Assembly (NCBI GenBank): GCA_964369965.1
Contig: CAYJGF010000001.1
Span: 62,001 to 126,000 of the forward strand
Length of the DNA: 64,000 bases
Reading direction: 5' to 3'
Source: CAYJBH01 sp964369965
GTDB lineage: Bacteria > Bacillota > Clostridia > Oscillospirales > Ruminococcaceae
Shown: one piece after another, positions 19,069 to 27,330 of the stretch
How positions within the stretch are numbered: position 1 is the first letter of the stretch
Layout: each line of letters begins with the position of its first letter
Notes under the pieces: generated by a model
Database searches by the model: none
What the model was told of the DNA's origin: nothing
The model's input: only the letters and a program-made list of their open reading frames with translations
Program-made: the position numbers and the translations under genes

Positions 19069-20220
19069 CTAAGTCCTTTCTGTGTCTGTTAAGTATGTTG
19101 TAGTAGTAACTGCCGCTGTCGCCGCTATCCCCTCGCACCTGCCGGTGAATCCAAGCCCCTCTTCGGTTGTCGCCTTGACCGACACCATATCGAGTGATAT
19201 CCCCACCGCCTTTGCGATGTTGGCGCGCATGTCCTGAATAAAGGGGGCGAGCTTTGGTTTTTGAGTGATTATAACGCTGTCTATGTTGCCTATGCCATAA
19301 CCCTTTTTGCTCAAGAGCTTTGCAACCTCTGACAATAGCATAATACTGTCGGCACCTTTATATCGTTCATCATTGTCGGGAAAATGTTTGCCTATATCAC
19401 CCAGTGCCGCCGCACCGAGCAGTGCGTCGGATATGGCATGGCACAGAACGTCGGCATCGGAGTGACCGAGCAATCCAAACTCATAATCTATCGAGACACC
19501 GCCCAGTATCAACGGTCTGTCTTTTACAAGTCGATGCACATCGTATCCCTGACCTATTCTTATCATCGGTCCATTCTCCTCTACATCACGACGGTTTGTT
19601 ATTTTTATGTTGTCTATGTCGCCGAGCGTGAGCAACACTCGGTGACCGGCACGCTCCATGACCGAGCAATCGTCGGTCGGGACAAAATCCCCACACAGAT
19701 GTATCGCCTTAAGATAATCCTCACGATAAAAGGTCTGCGGTGTCTGCACCGTGACGAGACTCGCCCTGTCCGGTGTTGCGCTTACATACTCACCCTCGAC
19801 AATCTTAACCGTCTCGATTACCGGCAGGGCAGGCGCGGCAATCCTCGCACGGGACATGGCGTTTAATGTCCCTTTGATAACATCGACACTCACAAAAGGT
19901 CTCGCCCCGTCGTGAACCGCCACAATTTCGCTGTCACACATCTCAACTCCGTTGCAGACCGACTCAAAACGTGTGCCGCCACCTTTGACTATTTTTATCG
20001 GCAGACCGTCAAGCTCGTCGGCAATGTCCTGCATGTTATCACCGGCAACAACGATGATCTTGTTGAAAAAACCACATCGGGCAAAGGTCGTCACCGAGCG
20101 TTTTATGACCGAGATGCCGTCAATTTTCACCATCAACTTATCACTGCCGAAGCGCAAAGCACTGCCGGCGGCGACTATGACCGCATCGGCGTTATAGTCA
20201 AATCGCTTGAGATCACCCAT
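19069..20220 (-). CDS. ispDF: Bifunctional IspD/IspF of the MEP isoprenoid pathway
   Basis: A fusion of two non-consecutive MEP pathway enzymes. The IspD part (about 1-215) has AAGSALRFGSDK, which transfers CMP to methylerythritol phosphate, and VHDGARPFV. The IspF part (about 216-383) has the metal-binding GQGYDVHRL and GHSDADVLCHAI and the closing TTEEGLGFTGRCEGIAA. It forms the cyclic diphosphate. Either ATG 20220 or the GTG just before it could start translation; AGGA lies about 9 bases upstream. It overlaps the small membrane protein gene by a few bases. Isoprenoids from this route would feed the carotenoid-like cluster at 60551. Confidence 0.94.
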   Translation of the reverse strand: MGDLKRFDYNADAVIVAAGSALRFGSDKLMVKIDGISVIKRSVTTFARCGFFNKIIVVAGDNMQDIADELDGLPIKIVKGGGTRFESVCNGVEMCDSEIVAVHDGARPFVSVDVIKGTLNAMSRARIAAPALPVIETVKIVEGEYVSATPDRASLVTVQTPQTFYREDYLKAIHLCGDFVPTDDCSVMERAGHRVLLTLGDIDNIKITNRRDVEENGPMIRIGQGYDVHRLVKDRPLILGGVSIDYEFGLLGHSDADVLCHAISDALLGAAALGDIGKHFPDNDERYKGADSIMLLSEVAKLLSKKGYGIGNIDSVIITQKPKLAPFIQDMRANIAKAVGISLDMVSVKATTEEGLGFTGRCEGIAATAAVTTTTYLTDTERT

Positions 20221-20557
20221 CACTTTTCTTCCTAAAAGCGCTAAGGATAACCGCCGGCAACGATATTATTAATGCAAGCACTGTGGTCACCGGGTCTACA
20301 AACGGCAATAGGACACCGAGCAGTGCACCGACAAGAATTACAGCGACGCGCATGACATAAAACTTTATCCAACCGGACGGATTTCGGGTGGCAAGATAGA
20401 GCAGAATATCGGCGATGACAACGGCAATAAACCCGAGTGCAAGCCCCAATAAAGCCTCGCTCCCGAGTGAATCGGTCAAAAGGTAGATAAGACCGATTGT
20501 TATAATCCCACCGAGTGTTATGCCCAAAGCGGTGAGAAGCTGTCCTCGTTGTTCCAT
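20213..20557 (-). CDS. Small membrane protein, function unknown
   Basis: A 114-residue protein with three to four hydrophobic helices (LLTALGITLGGIITIGLIYLL in part, LLGLALGFIAVVIADILLYLA in part, VMRVAVILVGALLGVLLPFV and VTTVLALIISLPAVILSAF) and a short basic tail RKKSDG. I do not recognise a family. The ATG at 20557 is preceded by AAGGGACGAG, a good ribosome site, so nine extra upstream codons are dropped. It is the first gene of the operon leading to ispDF, cdaA, cdaR, recJ, rel and DUF512. Confidence 0.7.
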   Translation of the reverse strand: MEQRGQLLTALGITLGGIITIGLIYLLTDSLGSEALLGLALGFIAVVIADILLYLATRNPSGWIKFYVMRVAVILVGALLGVLLPFVDPVTTVLALIISLPAVILSAFRKKSDG

Positions 20558-20593
20558 CTCGTCCCTTGCAAAATGTAATACCACTCCATACTA

Positions 20594-20622
20594 ATTTTAA
20601 TGCTAAAAGGGCAAAATGTCAA
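20594..20622 (-). promoter_or_regulatory. Sigma-A promoter of the ispDF-cdaA-rel operon
   Basis: TTGACA (20622-20617), a 17-base spacer and TAAAAT (20599-20594). It lies about 36 bases upstream of the start of the small membrane protein gene. Confidence 0.75.
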
Positions 20623-20645
20623 CCTTTATAATAATTTTTTTGGTG

Positions 20646-21356
20646 TTAGCCTATTGCAAACCTTGCCACTTCCTCGGCGTGTATCTGCGTTGTATCGAAT
20701 ACGGGTAGAGCGATATCGCCCTTAGATATTAACAAACCAATTTCGGTGCATCCCAATATAACCCCCTGCGCTCCTCGACTATGTAACCTGCCGATTATGT
20801 CGATGTAACTTTGTTTAGAGGTCGGATTGATTATCCCCAAACACAGCTCATTATAGATGATATCATTGATAACCTCAACATCTTCATCGTCCGGTACAAT
20901 CACATCAATGTTGTTCTCAATCAACTTTTGTTTATAAAAGTCCTGTGTCATGGTGTATTTTGTTCCAATCAGGGCAATTTTGCGAAGGTTTTGATTTTTT
21001 ATAACTTTTGCGGTGGCCTCGGCGATGTGAATGATGGGTATGCTGATTTTTTCCGATATCTGCGGTGCTACCTTGTGCATGGTGTTAGTGCAGATGACAA
21101 TAAAATCTGCGCCTGCTCTTTCAAGGTTTACAGCAATGTCTGAAAGTATTTTTGCGCTTTTCCCCCATTCACCTTTTGATTGAAACTCCTCAATCTGTGC
21201 GAAATTTACGCTATATAGCAGTATTTTTGCAGAGTGTAAACCGCCCAAAATTTCCTTTGTTTTCTCGTTAATAATCTTGTAATAGCTGGCGGTGCTCTCC
21301 CAACTCATGCCACCTATCAACCCGATTGTTTTCACAAAGTTAGACCTATCACTCAC
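20646..21356 (-). CDS. Aspartate/glutamate racemase family protein
   Basis: A 236-residue cofactor-independent racemase of the Asp/Glu superfamily. GLIGGMSWEST opens the fold, and the two catalytic cysteines are present in VICTNTMH and GCTEIGLL. This pattern fits the YgeA/aspartate racemase branch better than MurI, but the substrate cannot be fixed from sequence. The start is a GTG overlapping the corA stop (GTGA), with AAGGGG eight bases upstream, so it is translationally coupled to corA. Confidence 0.88.
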   Translation of the reverse strand: MSDRSNFVKTIGLIGGMSWESTASYYKIINEKTKEILGGLHSAKILLYSVNFAQIEEFQSKGEWGKSAKILSDIAVNLERAGADFIVICTNTMHKVAPQISEKISIPIIHIAEATAKVIKNQNLRKIALIGTKYTMTQDFYKQKLIENNIDVIVPDDEDVEVINDIIYNELCLGIINPTSKQSYIDIIGRLHSRGAQGVILGCTEIGLLISKGDIALPVFDTTQIHAEEVARFAIG

Positions 21357-22288
21357 CTAAACATCCCCTTTTTAACAAGCACCGCCACGACGCAGGCGCT
21401 CACACCGAGCGCTATTGCGACCGGCGCCCACCAGAAGTTGTCGAACGGCATACCGCTCTCGATATTCATGCCGTAAAGACTGCTGACGATGGTCGGCACC
21501 GCCGCCACCAAGGTGACCGAGGTGAGTGTCCTCATTGCGACATTGAGGTTGTTGGATATGATGGAGGCATATGCATCCATGGTGCTGTTCAACGTGCGTG
21601 TATAGATGATACACATCTCCCTCGCCTGACTGGTCTCGATGATGACATCGTCTAAAATGTCCTTGTCGTCCTCATACATTCTTATAACCTTACCGCGGGA
21701 AATTTTGTTGAGCATAAGCTCGATACTTTTTAGCGATGTGGAGAAGTAGACCAGCGACTTTTCTATGCCGAGCAGGCTAATAATCTCACGATTTTTCAGC
21801 GATTTTTGCAATCTTTTTTCGGTATAAGCGCTCATCTTATCAATCTCTTTAAGATAGACAAGATACCGCTTTGCTATGCGATATAACAGTTGCAGGGTGA
21901 AACGTGTCTGCATATAGGTCGCCATGGAGCGGTCGTCCCCCTCGGCAAGCCCCGACATAAAGCTATGCTCTTTTAGCGAGATGGTCACAATATACTTTTT
22001 AAGAAATATGATTGACATGGGGATGGTGGTGTACGGCGCAGGTGCCTCCGATGTGTCGTCCACCGTCGGCACGTCCACGACTATCAAGGTTTGGTCGTCC
22101 TCAATGTCGATACGCGATGTCTCCTCCGGGTCGATTGCCGACAGGATAAAATTCTCCTCTATGCCGAGGTCGTTTATCAGATAGTCGACCTCCTCACGGG
22201 TCGGCGAGACGACGTTAATCCAACAGTCATCGCTCAAGGTGTTTTGAACGGTGGTCACGTTGCCCTGTGTCTTTAAAATTTTTAGCAT
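21353..22288 (-). CDS. corA: CorA-family magnesium/divalent cation channel
   Basis: A 311-residue protein with the CorA layout: a large cytoplasmic N-terminal domain, a long helix rich in Lys/Glu, and two C-terminal transmembrane helices. The pore signature GMN is present in SLYGMNIE at the end of the first helix. The second helix ends in a basic tail (VKKGMFR). The neighbouring tsaBE and racemase genes give no functional hint. It begins 29 bases after tsaB. Confidence 0.93.
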   Translation of the reverse strand: MLKILKTQGNVTTVQNTLSDDCWINVVSPTREEVDYLINDLGIEENFILSAIDPEETSRIDIEDDQTLIVVDVPTVDDTSEAPAPYTTIPMSIIFLKKYIVTISLKEHSFMSGLAEGDDRSMATYMQTRFTLQLLYRIAKRYLVYLKEIDKMSAYTEKRLQKSLKNREIISLLGIEKSLVYFSTSLKSIELMLNKISRGKVIRMYEDDKDILDDVIIETSQAREMCIIYTRTLNSTMDAYASIISNNLNVAMRTLTSVTLVAAVPTIVSSLYGMNIESGMPFDNFWWAPVAIALGVSACVVAVLVKKGMFR

Positions 22289-22317
22289 ATCGCTCCTTTT
22301 GAGGCACCCCTCATAGA

Positions 22318-22977
22318 TTATCCGATTTTTACCGGTCGGATATAGTCCGGCATCAGTTCCTCTGCCGAAACTCCACCCGATTTTTCATATATCCGCCTTG
22401 CAAGACGGGCCGCAACCTCCGCCGACGGCATGTCGTTGCCTGTGAGAGTGAACGCTTTTTGTTGTTCCTGCGTCAACATCTCGTAGAATATCGATGCACC
22501 GTCACCGGCGAGCCGGGCACCCTCCCCATCAAAAAAAGTCGAAATCTCACTGTAATAAAGATGTGTCGGTGCGATTACCTGCACAGCAACACCGTTTTTC
22601 ACCCGAAATGCGGCGCAAAAAAAGTTACCCCTGCGTGCGTTTAAAAGTGTTATCACGTTGCCGTCCTCCTGCGAGGCGGCGAGCACGGTCAGCGTATTCA
22701 CCGCGACACAGGGTTTGTCGCACGCCATGGCGAGACCTTTTACGGTGGAAATCGCTATTCGCAGACCGGTATAACTCCCCGGACCGTTGCAGACCGCAAA
22801 AAGCTCAATATCTTTCGGTGCAAGTCGGGAGGTTTTAAAGGCGGTGTCGCAGAGTGGCATCAATCTCTCGCTATGGGTCCTGCCGTAATTTTCGGTATGG
22901 GAAAAAAGCGATTTATCGTCCGCTAATATCGCCACCGACGCCGAGGTGGTACTGCTGTCCAGTGCAAAGACGGTCAT
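22318..22977 (-). CDS. tsaB: tRNA threonylcarbamoyladenosine protein TsaB
   Basis: A 219-residue ASKHA-fold protein. The first strand FALDSSTTSASVAI and the block CNGPGSYTGLRIAISTVKGLA are diagnostic of TsaB. It forms a complex with TsaD and TsaE that adds threonylcarbamoyl to adenosine 37 of ANN-decoding tRNAs. TsaD is not in the window. It overlaps tsaE by 4 bases. Confidence 0.94.
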   Translation of the reverse strand: MTVFALDSSTTSASVAILADDKSLFSHTENYGRTHSERLMPLCDTAFKTSRLAPKDIELFAVCNGPGSYTGLRIAISTVKGLAMACDKPCVAVNTLTVLAASQEDGNVITLLNARRGNFFCAAFRVKNGVAVQVIAPTHLYYSEISTFFDGEGARLAGDGASIFYEMLTQEQQKAFTLTGNDMPSAEVAARLARRIYEKSGGVSAEELMPDYIRPVKIG

Positions 22978-23405
22978 CCGCGTTCCCCTTTTCTGTGCTC
23001 GATAACAATGTGCCGCTTTTCGCTTGTGTCTTTTTTTATACTAACGAGGATATGCGATTCGATATACAGCTCCGGTGCACGCGTCGCCCACTCGACCACG
23101 ACCGTCGCCCCTTCCTCTAAAAGCTCGAAAACGCCCAGTTCGTCAAGATCGGGATCTTTCAGACGATACAGGTCAAGATGCGCAAGGCGACGCCGACCCT
23201 CATAGATGTTGAGTATTGCAAAGGTCGGGCTACTGCAAAACCCCTCACAGCCAAGCCCCTCAAACAATCCGGTACAAAATGCCGTCTTGCCGGCACCGAG
23301 CTCTCCCTCCAGCAAAATTATCTCACCGCCGACAAGCCCCGACGCGAAATCCTTTGCGATATCCAGTGTTTCCCGATAGGAAAAACTTTTATATACCTCT
23401 TTCAA
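22974..23405 (-). CDS. tsaE: tRNA threonylcarbamoyladenosine ATPase TsaE
   Basis: A 143-residue P-loop ATPase with Walker A GELGAGKT at residues 34-41, the family block SSPTFAILNIYEG, and HLDLYRL. TsaE hydrolyses ATP to recycle the TsaBD complex. Overlap by 4 bases with the U32 gene upstream and tsaB downstream indicates one transcript. Confidence 0.94.
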   Translation of the reverse strand: MKEVYKSFSYRETLDIAKDFASGLVGGEIILLEGELGAGKTAFCTGLFEGLGCEGFCSSPTFAILNIYEGRRRLAHLDLYRLKDPDLDELGVFELLEEGATVVVEWATRAPELYIESHILVSIKKDTSEKRHIVIEHRKGERG

Positions 23406-25360
23406 TAATAAAGCCCTCTCGTAAATTCACCGTCAAACGGCTGATCGTCGCAAAACAACTTCACAACCTCGGCGACGCGCTTTGGTGCTTCGTTCGTCAT
23501 ATACAGTGTGAAAAAGTCCACCGAAAATTCCCTTTTTCGATCCCCGATATACAGCGGCACCGCACCGATTATCTCAACAAAACCGTCCCTGTGATTAACG
23601 CCCAAATGCCTGCCTTTGCGGTCGATTAACTCCCCCTTGACCTTTTCATGACAGGCGGCGGACAGCATGAGCGGCAGATGACCGTAACCGATAACCCCAA
23701 CATTCTCGCAAAACAATCTGCAATCAAAGGCACTAACTTCAACAGACAGTATAAAATCGTCAATGTTTTGCTTGTTGTAAAATTCACAGGCGATGCGGTT
23801 GGTTATATTTAGTCCAAATCCGCCGTGTCGTGTTTTGGGGCAAAGTGCTATGTGGGCAGGGTTTTCAACCATAAAATGCGTATAACCAAGGCTCTCGGCA
23901 TACTTAATATACCGCTCGGTGGTTTTATCGTCGCACCCTCTTGAAATTTCTACAATTGCTTTGTTGATATGCTCTTTTGCAATCTTTTCTATCTGCTCTG
24001 CCGGAATAATGATATACTCGAATCGCTCGACGTCGATAAATTCGAGTTGCGCTATATCCGACACCCTCAAACGCAATTTCTTGTCGTGGTTATCATCTTT
24101 AATCGTAGCGGTCGGCAGGCTATACTCGTTCACGGAATGGGGATTTATTATAGATAGTCGCTCCGACAACTCTTCAAGAAGTTCTCGGCGCAGGTTTGCC
24201 ACCTCGCGCGAGGGGACAAAAACGCCGGGTCGAAGGTTAAGCTCGGCGTCCTCTATAAAAAATTGTGTGCCTCCGGTTTTGCAGAGGGCGTTTTTGAGTG
24301 CGTCGGTCTGATCTTTTTCGGTCGGTTGAGTTTCAACGCTCACTTTTTTTATCAATCGATGCTCTTTGCAGGTCAATGAAAGGCTAAGCTCATGGTCGGT
24401 GAGTATAAGTTTTGCGCTCACCGGCATACTCGGTCGTTCGGTGCGGTAGAGTGCACGCAGACCGGGCAAAAGTTTTTTTGTCCTCTCGCCGTCACGCTCG
24501 GTCCTCGTCCCGAAAATGTCGTCGCTTTTATTGCCGTCGTACAGATGCCCCGTGGTAAAACCACCGTGGGAAAATGCTCCCTCCAACGTCTCGACATCAT
24601 AGTCAAGACCGTCACGCGCTCTCACAGCGCAGCTAACCGCGGCGGCGGCATACTCCGGCGTTCGCATACGACCCTCTATCTTATAAGCGCTGACACCGGC
24701 GGCGGCAAGTTGTGGCAGATGTGACAGGGTGGAGAGGTCGCGCAACGATAAGAGTGAACTTGCCCTATCCTGCTCGTCTGATTTGTACATAAGACGGCAG
24801 GGGGAGGCGCAACTTCCGCGGTTGGCACTGCGACCGCCTAAAAAAGCGCTCATATAACACGCGCCGGACACGCTGTAACAGAGTGCACCGTGCACAAAAA
24901 CTTCAAGTTCGGTTTGCTCGGCGGCGGTTTTCATCACCTCTAAGCTCGCCTCCCGTCCGATAACGACCCTTTTAAATCCGAAGTCAGCGAGCGTTCGCAC
25001 CGCACTCGGCGTCAACGCACTGCACTGGGTGGAGGCATGAACCGGCAGGTCGGGGCAGATATCTTTTATCATAGATATCACTGCCATGTCCTGCACAATA
25101 ACGGCATCGACACCACATAGCGCCACCGATCTTATGGTGTTCGCAAGCTCGTCCAGTTCACCGTTGAAGATAAGTGTATTGATCGCAACAAAAACCCGCA
25201 CCCCCCGTGCATGGCAGTAGCCGACGGTTTCGTGCAGGTTTTCGACAGTAAAATTATCCGCAAAGGCACGAGCGCTAAAACGCTGTAGCCCGATATAGAC
25301 GGCGTCGGCACCACAACGTACGGCGGCACAGAGCATCTCGACATTGCCGGCCGGTGCCAC
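23402..25360 (-). CDS. Peptidase U32 family protein
   Basis: A 652-residue protein of the U32 group. The N-terminal TIM-barrel-like part has APAGNVEML, GADAVYIG and the family signature EVFVHGALCYSVSGACYMS; ANRGSCASPCRLMY follows. The long C-terminal half is typical of the larger U32 members. Related E. coli proteins act in tRNA or rRNA hydroxylation and ubiquinone synthesis, and collagenase activity has been claimed for others. The listed GTG start at 25360 lies in the middle of the first strand and has poor ribosome-site spacing. An in-frame ATT at 25390 has AAAGGA eight bases upstream and would restore the usual N-terminus, so the true start may be there. Confidence 0.9.
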   Translation of the reverse strand: MAPAGNVEMLCAAVRCGADAVYIGLQRFSARAFADNFTVENLHETVGYCHARGVRVFVAINTLIFNGELDELANTIRSVALCGVDAVIVQDMAVISMIKDICPDLPVHASTQCSALTPSAVRTLADFGFKRVVIGREASLEVMKTAAEQTELEVFVHGALCYSVSGACYMSAFLGGRSANRGSCASPCRLMYKSDEQDRASSLLSLRDLSTLSHLPQLAAAGVSAYKIEGRMRTPEYAAAAVSCAVRARDGLDYDVETLEGAFSHGGFTTGHLYDGNKSDDIFGTRTERDGERTKKLLPGLRALYRTERPSMPVSAKLILTDHELSLSLTCKEHRLIKKVSVETQPTEKDQTDALKNALCKTGGTQFFIEDAELNLRPGVFVPSREVANLRRELLEELSERLSIINPHSVNEYSLPTATIKDDNHDKKLRLRVSDIAQLEFIDVERFEYIIIPAEQIEKIAKEHINKAIVEISRGCDDKTTERYIKYAESLGYTHFMVENPAHIALCPKTRHGGFGLNITNRIACEFYNKQNIDDFILSVEVSAFDCRLFCENVGVIGYGHLPLMLSAACHEKVKGELIDRKGRHLGVNHRDGFVEIIGAVPLYIGDRKREFSVDFFTLYMTNEAPKRVAEVVKLFCDDQPFDGEFTRGLYY

Positions 25361-25382
25361 TATCTCCGGCGAGGTAGATATC

Positions 25383-25733
25383 TTAAAAATTAGCAGGTTC
25401 CTTTTTTGCGGCCTCTAACTCATGTTTTGTGCGGTTTAACTCTCGCTTGACGTCCTCGAGCTCCATCTTACTGCGTGCGGCGTCCTCGAGATAGTCCTTT
25501 ATCTGGGTGCGCATATTCTCGGCGGTCATCTGGCTTTTTTGAAGCTCATCGAGAAAACTGAGCGCGGTGAGCACGGCAGCGGTCGTAACCGAGGCGGACG
25601 GTGAGGCAATCATAATGGACTGCATAGCCTCGTCAAGCTTGGACGCAAGCTCCACAAGATACTTTTCATCATCGTTGGTGGAGACAACATAGTCACTCCC
25701 ACATATATCTAAACGCACCTTTGTCATAGACAT
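25383..25733 (-). CDS. zapA: Cell division protein ZapA
   Basis: A 116-residue protein with the ZapA fold: a short N-terminal sheet (KVRLDICGSDYVVST), the helix DEKYLVELASKLDEAMQ and a C-terminal coiled coil that starts near residue 70 and is rich in Lys/Glu. ZapA bundles FtsZ filaments at the division site. AAAGG lies eight bases upstream of the ATG. In many Firmicutes zapA is located just before a U32 peptidase gene, as here. Confidence 0.9.
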   Translation of the reverse strand: MSMTKVRLDICGSDYVVSTNDDEKYLVELASKLDEAMQSIMIASPSASVTTAAVLTALSFLDELQKSQMTAENMRTQIKDYLEDAARSKMELEDVKRELNRTKHELEAAKKEPANF

Positions 25734-25773
25734 CCACGCGACCTTTCTATCAAAATCAATACTTTATACCTTA

Positions 25774-25801
25774 ATTATATCAAAAAAATAAAAAAAAGCA
25801 A
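25774..25801 (-). promoter_or_regulatory. Probable promoter of the zapA operon
   Basis: TTGCTT (25801-25796), a 16-base spacer and TATAAT (25779-25774). It overlaps the bioY terminator, whose T-run forms the spacer. Confidence 0.5.
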
Positions 25802-25814
25802 CTTGTTTTTTGCT
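25785..25814 (-). terminator. Rho-independent terminator after bioY
   Basis: On the minus strand AGCAA (25814-25810) pairs with TTGCT (25801-25797) around an eight-base loop and is followed by a run of T broken by one A. It lies about 35 bases after the bioY stop. Confidence 0.55.
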
Positions 25815-25847
25815 CGAATAATAAAATTTGTTAATAATTGCTTACAG

Positions 25848-26393
25848 CTATACCTCTACGCCCTGTCTTGCGGTGACCTTTCTCAGTCGGGCAATCGGGA
25901 CGGTACAGACGGCAATTTTTATAATATCGCCCGGCAAAAACGGTATAACGGTCGCGGTAAGCGTTGTGATAAGGTCACTTCCGGTGGAGATCATAAAACC
26001 GAAAACACCGCACCCATATATAATTAGGCTTGCACAAATCAGCGACAAAACCACCGATATAGTTTTTGAGTTTTTTGTGAGGATAGCGCCCATTATAAGT
26101 GCGGCGACGGCATAGCCTATCAAAAAACCGCCGGTCGGACCTAAGATGGTGCCTATACCGGAACCGAAGTTTGCAAATACCGGCAACCCCACAACCCCGA
26201 GTAGCAGATAGACGATGACCGAGATAACACCGGAGGGAAAAGGCAAAAGACCGACCGCGAGAAACACCCCAACCGTCCCGAGGCTAACCGGCACCGGAGT
26301 GAACCCGAGCGGCACCGCAATCTGCGATAAAACAGCGATGACAGCGGAAAAAACCGCGGTGAGAACCATGTCTTTTGTACGTGAGTTTTGCAT
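25848..26393 (-). CDS. bioY: Biotin transporter substrate-binding protein BioY
   Basis: A 181-residue membrane protein with six hydrophobic helices. The BioY features are FTPVPVSLGTVGVFLAVGLL in the first loop and GPTGGFLIGY in the middle. It is the biotin-binding S component of an ECF transporter; the energising EcfA and EcfT genes are not in the window. GGAGG lies seven bases before the ATG at 26393, so four upstream in-frame codons are excluded. It is the last gene of the chemotaxis transcript or has its own promoter, which I could not see. Confidence 0.93.
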   Translation of the reverse strand: MQNSRTKDMVLTAVFSAVIAVLSQIAVPLGFTPVPVSLGTVGVFLAVGLLPFPSGVISVIVYLLLGVVGLPVFANFGSGIGTILGPTGGFLIGYAVAALIMGAILTKNSKTISVVLSLICASLIIYGCGVFGFMISTGSDLITTLTATVIPFLPGDIIKIAVCTVPIARLRKVTARQGVEV

Positions 26394-26418
26394 AAATACC
26401 TCCATAAAATTATTGGAA

Positions 26419-27294
26419 TTAATACAGTTCTACAGAATTTGGAGCGGCATTAAAACTATAAATTGTGCAACCCATACTTTCCATTAAAGCTCTATTTTCA
26501 GGGGTATCCCAACTACCCGACTCTCCCGTAGCAGGATCTATGTTATCCATAAGCCAATTCGGTGCATCAAAAAAGGCTGTATCGGGTGACACCTTATGAT
26601 AAAATGCATCGCTTAGACCGCCATTACCATGATGCCCCATCTGAATGTAATCCGCCTTTAGCTGTGGTTCAAACTCCTCCATGATACTCTCACTCATTAT
26701 TTCACCGACATCCGCACAGAACAACATGCTTTGAGAGCTCGCTGTAATTTTAAACATTAATGAGCCGTTGTTGGCAGGGTCTGCAACCTGAACAGCAGAG
26801 TTGAAAACTATCATGCTCAAATCGGATATGTTCAATTCATCGCCTGCGTATAGATAATTTAAATTTTCATACCCATCTGTAATTTCAAGAAAAGTCTCGT
26901 ATTCCGCAAAATCGTCCCACGGTTGTGCCATCTCTTTATAATAAGCGTAGTCCATATCGATGGTGTATATCTCACCAATCTCGACATCCTGCAAATCGTC
27001 AAAGATGACATTGAAAGCACCGACATGATCGGGATGTGGGTGGGTTATAATCCAGTGGTCCACCCGACCACCGAGGTTTTCTATTATGGAGCGAACCTTT
27101 GGCGCGTCGGTATCATATCCGCCGTCTATAATAATAAGCTCACCATTTGGCGATTCTATAGAATAACACATACTTTGGTTGCCGTTCGCATCTCCATACT
27201 GTGTTATGGTATAAGGCTTTTGGCTACAACCAAAGTTTAATAATAGTATTAATGATGATACTATTAAACTAAAGGTATATCTTGCAACTTTCAT
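26419..27294 (-). CDS. MBL-fold hydrolase lipoprotein
   Basis: A 291-residue exported protein with a lipoprotein signal (lipobox LNFGC, Cys23) followed by a metallo-beta-lactamase fold. The metal-binding motif THPHPDHVGAF (HxHxDH) is intact, preceded by ELIIIDGGYD. A later FCADVG and QMGHHGNGG complete the ligand set. This arrangement resembles the hydrolase domain of ComEC and related secreted nucleases or phosphodiesterases. The substrate is not known. It follows cheB by 36 bases and precedes bioY. Confidence 0.85.
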   Translation of the reverse strand: MKVARYTFSLIVSSLILLLNFGCSQKPYTITQYGDANGNQSMCYSIESPNGELIIIDGGYDTDAPKVRSIIENLGGRVDHWIITHPHPDHVGAFNVIFDDLQDVEIGEIYTIDMDYAYYKEMAQPWDDFAEYETFLEITDGYENLNYLYAGDELNISDLSMIVFNSAVQVADPANNGSLMFKITASSQSMLFCADVGEIMSESIMEEFEPQLKADYIQMGHHGNGGLSDAFYHKVSPDTAFFDAPNWLMDNIDPATGESGSWDTPENRALMESMGCTIYSFNAAPNSVELY

Positions 27295-27330
27295 ACTTCT
27301 TAGTTTTTCACTCTTACTTCTTACCTCGAA

